From: Rhizobium sp. NZLR1
Lineage (GTDB): Bacteria; Pseudomonadota; Alphaproteobacteria; Rhizobiales; Rhizobiaceae
NCBI RefSeq assembly: GCF_017357385.1
Contig: NZ_CP071632.1
Span: 2,485,501-2,549,500 of the forward strand
Direction of reading: 5' to 3'
DNA length: 64,000 nucleotides
The translations under genes were made by a program, and so were the position numbers. Shown here piece after piece: positions 56,777 to 64,000 of the stretch. The notes under the pieces are model-generated. The model was not told where the DNA came from. It worked only from the letters and a program-made list of their open reading frames with translations, and did no database searches. Positions within the stretch are counted from its first letter, which is position 1; each line of letters starts with the position of its first letter.

Positions 56777-57310
56777 TCAACCACCCTCTATCGACAGGCG
56801 TCCTCTGCCCGCGAGCGCATCCGCGCGTTCGTTGCCGATAATCCCTGAATGACCCTTGCACCAGGCAATGGTCACCAGGGCGTTCCGGGATAATTGAAGA
56901 TCGATCGCTTTCCAGAGTTCCGCATTATCGATCGTTCGCCGTCGGCCATGTCCATTCGGGCTGCTTTTCTTCCAGCCATTGTTCTTCCAGATATGTCGCC
57001 GGCTGTTACAGCCTTTGACGGCATAGACGGAATCGGACCAGATGGTCGCAGCTTCGCCGGTTGTTTGGCTGTTGATCCACATGGCCGCCCTGAGAACGGC
57101 GGTCAATTCCATCGAATTATTGCTGGAATCTCCAACGCCACCTAAGTCCGCCGCGATTTCCACCGCATCGCGATAAGCGACAAACGACCAGCCTCCATGC
57201 CCGGAACCGGGCTCAAAACAACCGTCCGCGAAGACGTGAAGGCCGTGTTGGGTTTCCGCTACGCCTGATGTCGGTGCTGAGGGTCGGATCTCGTCGGGAA
57301 TGCCTGTCAT
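56777..57310 (-). CDS. rnhA: Ribonuclease HI
   Basis: 177 residues, RNase H fold. Acidic active-site residues: Asp in LHVFADGCFEPGSGHGGWSF, Glu in SSNNSMELTAVLRAAMW, Asp in ATIWSDSVYAVKG, and Asp in IGNERADALAGR, with KGHSG as the handle-proximal histidine. It degrades RNA in RNA-DNA hybrids. The N-terminal 25 residues are an extension not usual in E. coli RnhA; start could be later. Since alphaproteobacteria often carry another rnhA, this may be a second copy. Confidence 0.9.
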   Translation of the reverse strand: MTGIPDEIRPSAPTSGVAETQHGLHVFADGCFEPGSGHGGWSFVAYRDAVEIAADLGGVGDSSNNSMELTAVLRAAMWINSQTTGEAATIWSDSVYAVKGCNSRRHIWKNNGWKKSSPNGHGRRRTIDNAELWKAIDLQLSRNALVTIAWCKGHSGIIGNERADALAGRGRLSIEGG

Positions 57311-57462
57311 TTTAACCGAGTCCCAGGCGATTGCTGGATAAGATTACGAAAATACGGTAGGATTTTCTCTGAGCTTATTAAGAGAAATCCGTTAAGGGAA
57401 AACGCGCGGCCGTTGACGTCGCATTCGACCCACCGACCGTTTGCTCATTCCGGGACGACGCC

Positions 57463-58560
57463 GTGAAACGCCGAAACCTGTCTCTCGCCGTCCTCCTCGC
57501 TTTCTCAGCGCCCGCCGCCGCGCAGACTAGTGCCGTCTGTGAGGACCTGCGCGGCCGTCTCGCCGACCTGCCGCGATCGATCGGCAATGGCAACGGTCCG
57601 GAAGCCCGCCAATATTCCAGCGCCATGGCCGAGCAGAACCTCGAGCTGCGCAAGGTTCGCAACGACCTGCGCAGTTACGGCTGCACCTCGGGCAGCATGG
57701 TGGTGATCGGCGGCCAGAATGCCGATTATTGCGCCGAGCTCTCGGACTCCGAAGCCCGAATGATCGACAATATCGGTTACCTCCAGGATCGCCGCAACGA
57801 GCTGACCGGCCGGAACGGCGCCGATGACGGCGCCCGGCGGGAGCTGATGTCTGCGCTCGATAGCAATGGCTGCAACAGCGAGAATTTCTATGCGCCTGAC
57901 GAGCGCAGCGCCAACGACCCTGCCCCGAGCGTCGAGGAACAGGCGATGCGCTCCGATACCTTCATACCGCTCGGCGGTGGTGAGGAGGCCGACCCGCGCT
58001 ACGGCCTGCCGCGAGCCGAGATGCTGTCGCCGGTCAGCACCATGTGCGTGCGCAGCTGCGATGGCGGTTTCTTCCCGATCAGCTCGAACGCCACTTCGGT
58101 CGATTTCGGCCGCGATGCCCAGACCTGCGCCAAGATGTGCCCGGGGATCGAAACCCAACTGTTCTATCGCGAGGTGACGAGCACCGAAGCCTCGAACATG
58201 ATCTCGGTCGCGACCGGCACACCCTACAGCGCCATGAAAAACGCTTTTGCCTACAAGAACCGCACGCCCGGCGAAAAGACCTCCTGCGCCTGCAATCTCA
58301 CCGCCTATTATGACGAGATGCGCGGCAAGCAGGCGGTAAGCCAGCCGCCGCAACAAGGCTCGATCACCACCATCCACACCAATCCGCCGGTGAAGGATGG
58401 TGCGGCTGCCGCGCCGCAGCCATCCGTGCCGGAGCGTCCGTACGACCCAACGCAGAACAAGGTCCGCCAGGTCGGCCCGCAGTTCCTTGCCGGTGACCAG
58501 GGCTCGATCGATCTCGCCAATCCTGCCGCACCTGGCCCCCAACCCCAGCAGCAGCAGTAA
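57463..58560 (+). CDS. DUF2865 domain secreted protein
   Basis: 365 residues. Signal peptide (LSLAVLLAFSAPAAAQ), helical region (AEQNLELRKVRNDLRSYGCT), then the DUF2865 core with STMCVRSCDGGFFPISSNAT and DAQTCAKMCPGIETQLFYRE, and a proline/glutamine-rich tail ending PQPQQQQ. Six or more cysteines suggest disulfides in the periplasm. The family is confined mainly to Rhizobiales and has no known function. Convergent with bluB (4 bases between stops). Confidence 0.85.
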   Translation: MKRRNLSLAVLLAFSAPAAAQTSAVCEDLRGRLADLPRSIGNGNGPEARQYSSAMAEQNLELRKVRNDLRSYGCTSGSMVVIGGQNADYCAELSDSEARMIDNIGYLQDRRNELTGRNGADDGARRELMSALDSNGCNSENFYAPDERSANDPAPSVEEQAMRSDTFIPLGGGEEADPRYGLPRAEMLSPVSTMCVRSCDGGFFPISSNATSVDFGRDAQTCAKMCPGIETQLFYREVTSTEASNMISVATGTPYSAMKNAFAYKNRTPGEKTSCACNLTAYYDEMRGKQAVSQPPQQGSITTIHTNPPVKDGAAAAPQPSVPERPYDPTQNKVRQVGPQFLAGDQGSIDLANPAAPGPQPQQQQ

Positions 58561-58564
58561 TTGG

Positions 58565-59302
<738 letters not shown>

Positions 59303-59310
59303 CTATCTTG

Positions 59311-59465
59311 CCAGGCCGGTCTTCTGACTTGGCGTCATCCGTCTGCCGCAGCCTTCCCGGCAAAGCCAGTGGCATGATTAGCGGCAGACGTCAGCCTTAC
59401 AGCGTTGGGCACGTTCCGGTCTTGCACCGGATTCCCGATTCTCCCGCCTGGCCGGCGGGCACCTG
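59311..59465 (-). promoter_or_regulatory. Cobalamin (AdoCbl) riboswitch upstream of bluB
   Basis: On the minus strand the B12 box GCCACTGG...GGGAAGGC (59351-59373 on the plus strand as its complement) is present, preceded by AATCCGGTGCAAGACCGG (the conserved P3-P4 loop stretch) and AACGCTGTAAGGC-like internal loops, followed by the flanking GTCAGAAGACCGGCCTGG. Order and content match class I cobalamin riboswitches. It should repress bluB when B12 is plentiful. Confidence 0.95.
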
Positions 59466-59514
59466 ACGGCGCATCTATTTCAGGAAAGCAGTGCTGCTGC
59501 AAGCCGGGAGTCCC

Positions 59515-59576
59515 CTTCTCCCCAGCGGGGAGAAGGTGGCCCGAAGGGTCGGATGAGGGGGCCGCACGGCACACCA
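59515..59576 (+). repeat. REP-like element B, left copy
   Basis: CTTCTCCCCAGCGGGGAGAA followed by GGTGGCCCGAAGGGTCGGAT and GAGGGGGCCGCACGGCACACC. The first 41 bases (59515-59555) match the right copy at 60780-60820 in reverse orientation at 39 of 41 positions. The CACGGCAC-CC flank resembles that of element A (13173, 34961). Confidence 0.75.
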
Positions 59577-59823
59577 TTCATTGCCCTTCGCTCGCGCTCA
59601 CCGCATTCGCGACTTCGCCGCTCACCCCCTTGTATCTGCACGTTAGAGATTTTGTGCGATGGAAGCGATTGAGCCTCTGGCCGGGTGGCCACCCGGCCAG
59701 AGGCGTGACGAAGTCGCCCGTTCCCCCTCTGGTTACAACCGTGGATGAGCCTGGGATCTTCGTCATCGTCACGTACGACCGAATAGTCGCTTGGTTCCAA
59801 TCGCACGCACAAGGCAGGTTACC
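59577..59823. other. Noncoding left part of IS110 element, candidate bridge RNA region
   Basis: 247 bases between the REP copy and the transposase start with no gene. It includes a perfect 32-bp palindrome at 59673-59704 (arms GCCTCTGGCCGGGTGG and CCACCCGGCCAGAGGC). IS110-group elements carry a structured noncoding bridge RNA upstream of the transposase; this is the only noncoding stretch of suitable length in the element. The exact left end of the element is not determined. Confidence 0.5.
59673..59704. repeat. Perfect 32-bp palindrome in IS110 noncoding region
   Basis: Arms GCCTCTGGCCGGGTGG / CCACCCGGCCAGAGGC abut with no loop. It would form a long hairpin in RNA (with a few unpaired loop bases) or a cruciform in DNA. 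Confidence 0.9.
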
Positions 59824-60762
59824 GTGAACAGAGTTATATGTGGAGTGGATGTTTCGAAGGACTGGCTGGATGCGTCTATCCGCCCGTCCGGGACGTTTGA
59901 GCGTTTCAGCAATGACGCCACCGGCATCGGCGCGCTGGCCGATCTTTGCCGGGCCGAGAATGTCGAGCTCGTCGTCATGGAGGCTTCCGGCGGTTACGAG
60001 CGGACGGCCTTCCTGTTGTTGTGGGAGATGGGGATCGCCTGCGCCTTGGCTAATCCGCGCCATGTGCGCCGGTTTGCCGAAGCCATGGGCTTTCTGGAAA
60101 AGACCGACCGCATCGATGCGGCGATGATCGCCCATTATGCCGAAACCAAGCGGCTGGCTGCCCTGCCGCCGCCGAAAGCCGCGCAGATGCGGCTGTCGGC
60201 GCTGATGGCGCGGCTGTCCCAGGTCACGAGTGACCTGACCGTCCAGAGGCAGCGCCGCAGTGCGGCCCGCGATCATCAGAGCGTGGCAAGCCTCAACGAG
60301 GTGATCGCGCTTCTGGTGCGCCAGAGCCGCACCCTCGAAGGCGAGATTGCCTCGATGATCGATGACGATCCGCTCTGGGCCTGCCTCAACCAGGCCTTTC
60401 GCTCGATCAAGGGCGTGGCCAACCGTACCGTTGCCCGGCTGATGGCCGAATTGCCTGAGATCGGCCGGATCTCCAACAAGGCGATCGCCAAGCTGGCCGG
60501 CCTTGCGCCGATTGCCAACGACAGCGGCAAACGCAGCGGACATCGGCCGGTGCGCGGCGGGCGCTCCGGACCACGCGCCATTCTGTTCCTGGTTGGCGCC
60601 ATCGCAGCCCGACACAATCCGCATCTGGCGGCATTCCAGCAAAGGTTGCAAAGCCAGGGCAAACCGAAAATGGTCATCCGCATCGCGCTCGCCCGAAAAC
60701 TCCTGGTCATTCTCAATGCAAAAGCACGAGATGCGCGAAGAGAATTCGAACATGCAACTTGA
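59824..60762 (+). mobile_element. IS110-family transposase
   Basis: 312 residues. The N-terminal RuvC-like DEDD domain has Asp in ICGVDVSKDWLDASI, Glu in LVVMEASGGYERTAF, and Asp residues in LEKTDRIDAAMIAHY. The C-terminal Tnp domain has LAGLAPIANDSGKRSG with the conserved serine, then RGGRSGPRAILFLVG. This is the IS110 recombinase type, which inserts without terminal inverted repeats or large target duplications. GTG 59824 follows the start of VNRVICGVDVSKDW. The gene is intact. Flanked by inverted REP copies, the right one beginning 17 bases after the stop. Confidence 0.93.
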
Positions 60763-60779
60763 CAGCCCAGATAGTCGCT

Positions 60780-60820
60780 CATCCGACCCTGCGGGCCACC
60801 TTCTCCCCGCCGGGGAGAAG
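60780..60820 (-). repeat. REP-like element B, right copy (inverted)
   Basis: CATCCGACCCTGCGGGCCAC through CTTCTCCCCGCCGGGGAGAAG, the inverse of the left copy (39/41). The preceding bases CT(CATCC) also belong to the intact element, so the IS right end probably lies near 60777-60779 inside or at the edge of this repeat. Confidence 0.7.
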
Positions 60821-60971
60821 AGGGAGATGACCAAGTCTCGATCCGACCTCAACCCTCTCCTAAACAGCAAGAAACGGACACTCATCTGATTTGATCACCC
60901 GCGTCGGTTTGAAGCGGCTCGGCAGGCCGCAGCGTCGATTGTTTCTATATCCTAGCCGCTGGCGAAGGCGT

Positions 60972-62435
60972 ATGGCTGAACAATCCACACCAGCATCCCG
61001 GTTGCCCGTGCCCCGCCTCACCCCGATGATCCTTGCGGTCGCCCTGTTCATGGAACAGATGGATTCGACCGTCATAGCCACCAGCCTGCCGGCTATCGCG
61101 GCCGATATCGGCACCTCGCCGATTGCGCTGAAGCTCGCCGTCACCAGCTATCTCGTGGCGCTGGCGATCTTCATCCCGATCAGCGGCTGGATGTCGGATC
61201 GGTTCGGCGCGCGTAACATCTTCCGTTTGGCGATCTTCGTTTTCATGATCGGCTCGGTCGCCTGCGCCTTTTCAAACTCGATCGCGGCCTTCGTCGTCGC
61301 GCGGCTGATCCAGGGCGCCGGCGGCTCGATGATGACGCCGGTCAGCCGCCTGCTGCTGGTCAGGGGAACGCCGCGCCACGAACTCGTCGATGCCATGGCC
61401 TGGCTGACCATTCCCGCGCTGATCGGCCCGATGATGGGCCCGCCGATCGGCGGTTTCCTCACCACCTATCTCAGCTGGCACTGGATCTTCTGGATCAACG
61501 TGCCGATCGGCGTGCTCGGCATCATCCTCGTCACGCGTTTCCTGCCGGCGGTCGGGCGGCGCAGCCCGCGGCCGATGGATTTTCCGGGCTTCTTCCTCTG
61601 CGGCATCGGCTTTTCCGGCTTCGTCTTCGGCCTGTCGGTGATCAGCCTGCCTGCCGTGCCCGTGATCTACGGGTATGTCACGGTGGCCATTGGCATTCTT
61701 GCCGGCCTCCTCTATCTCCTCCATGCCCGCCGCGCGCCCTATCCGCTTCTCGATCCGAAGATGTTCCGCTACCCGATGTTCCGAGCAGCGATCCTCGGCG
61801 CCTCGAATTTCCGCATGGGGCTCGGCGCTCTGCCTTTCCTGATGCCGCTGATGCTGCAGCTCGGCTTCGGCCTGACGCCGCTGCAATCAGGCTCGGTCAC
61901 TTTCGTCAGCGCGCTCGGCTCCATGGGCTCGAAATTCGCCGCTTCACGCACCTTCAATGCCTTCGGCTTCCGCACCGTGATATCGATCACCACCTTGCTG
62001 GCGGCGATCTTCCTCGGCATCAACGGCCTCTTTACCGTCGAAACGCCGCTGTATTTGATCATGGCCTGTCTGCTGATCGGCGGCCTGTTCCGCTCGATGG
62101 CCTTCTCGGGCGTCAACGCCATGGCCTTCGGCGATGTCGACGACGCCGACAGCGGCCAGGCAACCGCAATCAACGCCGTTGCCCAGCGGATCTCCATGGC
62201 CATGGGTGTGGCGATTGCCGGAGGCATCCTCGAAATTTCGAGCAGCTTCCACGGCGGCAGGCTGCTGGTATCGGATTTCCACATCGCCTTTTTCAGCGTC
62301 TCGGCGATTTCGGCGCTGGCCTGCATCACCTTCCTGCGCCTGCCGCGCGATGCCGGCGCCGAACTGACGACGCGCCGCCGCAAACGCCGCCAGCCCGAGC
62401 CCGAGCCCGAAGAGGCGATCGCGGAAAACAGCTGA
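60972..62435 (+). CDS. MFS multidrug transporter, DHA2 (14-helix) type
   Basis: 487 residues, about 14 transmembrane helices. Motif A in ISGWMSDRFGARNIFRLAIF, motif C-like GPMMGPPIGGFLTTYLSWHW, and FLEQMDSTVIATSLPAIAAD-like opening (FMEQMDSTVIATSLPAIA) typical of EmrB/QacA-type drug:H+ antiporters. The C-terminal tail is basic and glutamate/proline-rich. Start ATG 60972 (MAEQSTPASRLPVPRL) has AAGG upstream; the longer frame from 60891 is arginine-rich and unlikely. Just downstream of the IS element, so its promoter may have been changed by the insertion. Confidence 0.9.
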   Translation: MAEQSTPASRLPVPRLTPMILAVALFMEQMDSTVIATSLPAIAADIGTSPIALKLAVTSYLVALAIFIPISGWMSDRFGARNIFRLAIFVFMIGSVACAFSNSIAAFVVARLIQGAGGSMMTPVSRLLLVRGTPRHELVDAMAWLTIPALIGPMMGPPIGGFLTTYLSWHWIFWINVPIGVLGIILVTRFLPAVGRRSPRPMDFPGFFLCGIGFSGFVFGLSVISLPAVPVIYGYVTVAIGILAGLLYLLHARRAPYPLLDPKMFRYPMFRAAILGASNFRMGLGALPFLMPLMLQLGFGLTPLQSGSVTFVSALGSMGSKFAASRTFNAFGFRTVISITTLLAAIFLGINGLFTVETPLYLIMACLLIGGLFRSMAFSGVNAMAFGDVDDADSGQATAINAVAQRISMAMGVAIAGGILEISSSFHGGRLLVSDFHIAFFSVSAISALACITFLRLPRDAGAELTTRRRKRRQPEPEPEEAIAENS

Positions 62436-62657
62436 GCAAGCCAAATCCCCGGCGGTCGCAACGGCGGATGCTTGTGCTCCGGCATCCTTTCCACTTTATG
62501 ATTTATTCACACATCAAAGACACACTCCGTTTGCGCGTTTTGGGTTGCTATCAGACATGGGCATGAGTGCTTGTGATGTGACCGTCAGCGGCGATGCCCG
62601 TTTTGATACGCTGGTCGGGAACATCGCCGACCGAGCCGCAATTCCAGGCCCCGCGGA

Positions 62658-64000
62658 ATGTTCCAGTTTTTGAAAACGATGCCTCTGACAGCCAAGCTGG
62701 CGGCGATTATCGTTGCCGTCAATCTTTGCGGCATTTCCGCCTTCGCCACCTACACCTGGATGTACGAAACCAAAGCCTTGATCGATGGCGCCAAGGCGAA
62801 CTGGTCCAAGGATGCGGAGCAGTTTGCGTCTCTGGCCGCGGGCGGCGTGAAATGGGGCAAGGCCAACGCCGTGCGTGAGGCCTATTCGCTTTACCGCGAC
62901 GATCCATCACTCGATCTTGTGCAGTTTGCCGCCTTCAACGCCGAACCCTCAGCCGTCGATACCTGGACACGCGACGGCATCAGCGGCTTGCCCGCACCGG
63001 CCGATCTGGCAAAGAGCCTGAGCGCGAAGCCTGAGAAAACCACGATCGACGACAGCGGAATATCTGCCGGCGTTGTGACGATCATCGCGCCGCTTCCGTT
63101 GGATAAATCGGGCAAGGCGACCGGTTATGTCGTTACGAACTGGTCTGTCGAAAAAATCGCTGCCGAAGTCAGGCAGAAGGTTCTGATTTCGCTGCTGACG
63201 CAGTTCATGATCACCGCCATGGCCGTTGTCGCTTTCCTTCTCGCTATGCGCAGCCTCGTCGGCCGGCCGATCCGGATCATCAGCGAACGGATCAGCGCCT
63301 TGCAGAAAGGCGATCTGGCCTCTCCCGTCACCTACAGGGAAAATGGCGATGAGATCGGTTTCCTGGCACGTGCCTTGGAAGTCTTCCGTAACGAGGCAAT
63401 TGTCAAGGTCGAGAGAGAGCAAGCCGCTGCCGAGCAGAGCGCCTCGTTCGATGCCGAACGGGCACGCAACGCATCGTTGACGGAAGAGGCCAACAACGCT
63501 CAGCGGCTGGTCATGACCGCGCTCGCCAATGAATTGGAAAAGCTTGCCGCCGGTGACTTCTCGATACACCTGGCCGATCTCGGCCCCGAATTCGATAAAC
63601 TGCGGCAGGATTTCAACCGCATGGTCGAAGCGGTCGCGGCAGCACTGACCGAGATCAAGACCGCTTCCGTTGCGGTTGAAGGTGGGTCAAGCGAAATAGC
63701 CTTCTCCGCCGATCAGCTCGCCAAGCGAACCGAGCAACAGGCCGCAGCCTTGGAACAGACCGCCGCCGCACTGGATGAGGTGACCACCACGGTCAGAGCA
63801 TCGTCGCAACGGGCCGAAAATGCCGGGAAGCTTGTCGAGGAGACAAAGCGCAGCGCTCATGTCTCAGCGACCGTGGTTCGTGACGCGATCGGAGCGATGG
63901 ACCGGATTCAGACCTCGTCGAGCCAGATCGGCCGGATCATCGGCGTCATCGATGAAATCGCCTTCCAGACGAACCTGCTGGCGCTGAATGCCGGCGTCGA
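62658..64000 (+). CDS. Methyl-accepting chemotaxis protein, C-terminus cut by window edge
   Basis: The reading frame is open from ATG 62658 to the last base, giving 447 residues so far. N-terminal transmembrane helix (LTAKLAAIIVAVNLCGISAF), a periplasmic sensor region of about 140 residues, second transmembrane helix (ISLLTQFMITAMAVVAFLLA), then HAMP (LVGRPIRIISERISALQKGD and a second HAMP-like LEKLAAGDFSIHLADLGPEF) and the signalling helices, ending in the conserved tip region (IIGVIDEIAFQTNLLALNAG). The ligand is unknown. Alternative start ATG 62679 (MPLTAKLAAIIV). The second half of the signalling domain and any C-terminal pentapeptide are outside the window. Confidence 0.93.
   Translation, partial: MFQFLKTMPLTAKLAAIIVAVNLCGISAFATYTWMYETKALIDGAKANWSKDAEQFASLAAGGVKWGKANAVREAYSLYRDDPSLDLVQFAAFNAEPSAVDTWTRDGISGLPAPADLAKSLSAKPEKTTIDDSGISAGVVTIIAPLPLDKSGKATGYVVTNWSVEKIAAEVRQKVLISLLTQFMITAMAVVAFLLAMRSLVGRPIRIISERISALQKGDLASPVTYRENGDEIGFLARALEVFRNEAIVKVEREQAAAEQSASFDAERARNASLTEEANNAQRLVMTALANELEKLAAGDFSIHLADLGPEFDKLRQDFNRMVEAVAAALTEIKTASVAVEGGSSEIAFSADQLAKRTEQQAAALEQTAAALDEVTTTVRASSQRAENAGKLVEETKRSAHVSATVVRDAIGAMDRIQTSSSQIGRIIGVIDEIAFQTNLLALNAGV

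Overview
The window reads as chromosomal DNA of a Rhizobium close to R. etli / R. leguminosarum. The evidence is GC-rich, densely packed genes; a recA operator of the GAAC-N7-GTAC form described for R. etli recA; a CckA kinase and CtrA-type TTAA-N7-TTAA sites; a giant growth-pole-ring-like protein; the NADP malic enzyme/phosphotransacetylase fusion; and several families of intergenic palindromes of the rhizobial RIME/REP kind. Apart from one IS110-family element and a small AT-rich patch near 6.0-6.6 kb it looks like core genome.

Layout. 1-6.0 kb: FUSC transporter (cut by the left edge), a secreted protein, icd, a GNAT acetyltransferase, a glutathione S-transferase and an AraC/GyrI-like regulator. 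6.0-6.9 kb: AT-rich orphan gene and a nested-hairpin repeat. 6.9-13 kb: alaS, recA with its SOS operator, then the pseudouridine catabolism pair psuK-psuG. 13-19 kb: palindromic repeats, the cell-cycle kinase CckA, a FliO-like protein, a DUF1062 protein and a one-cysteine DksA. 19-26 kb: SixA-type phosphatase, YcjX/YcjF-type pair, a secreted protein, the folP-folB-folK operon, a DUF922 secreted protein and a [2Fe-2S] ferredoxin. 26-34 kb: an orphan HPt protein and the divergent 2294-residue coiled-coil membrane protein (GPR/RgsE type), sharing an intergenic region with CtrA-like sites. 34-37 kb: isochorismatase-like hydrolase, a small P-loop kinase, a GlyRS-like class II synthetase core without an anticodon domain, and a DacA-type carboxypeptidase. 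37.9-42 kb: a four-gene Mla/MCE lipid transport operon. 42-46 kb: a dipeptide epimerase overlapping tail to tail with an MFS transporter, an LpxH-like phosphoesterase and a phosphoglycerate-mutase-fold phosphatase. 46-51.4 kb: RND efflux pump whose adaptor gene carries a one-base frameshift, with a divergent TetR regulator and palindromic operator. 51-58.6 kb: FAD oxidoreductase, LysE exporter, GNAT, malic enzyme, RNase H and a DUF2865 protein. 58.6-64 kb: bluB under a cobalamin riboswitch, an IS110 element between inverted REP copies, a DHA2-type MFS transporter and the start of a chemoreceptor cut by the right edge.

How it fits together. Several genes concern polar growth and the envelope: CckA (top of the CckA-ChpT-CtrA relay), the GPR-like protein with candidate CtrA sites upstream, DacA and the Mla system. 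The least explained items are the orphan GlyRS-like gene beside a kinase, the noncoding end of the IS110 element (candidate bridge RNA, with a perfect 32-bp palindrome), the 44-residue repeat array inside the giant gene, and the frameshifted efflux adaptor. No tRNA or rRNA gene and no CRISPR array was seen. All functional calls rest on reading motifs by eye; no database search was run.
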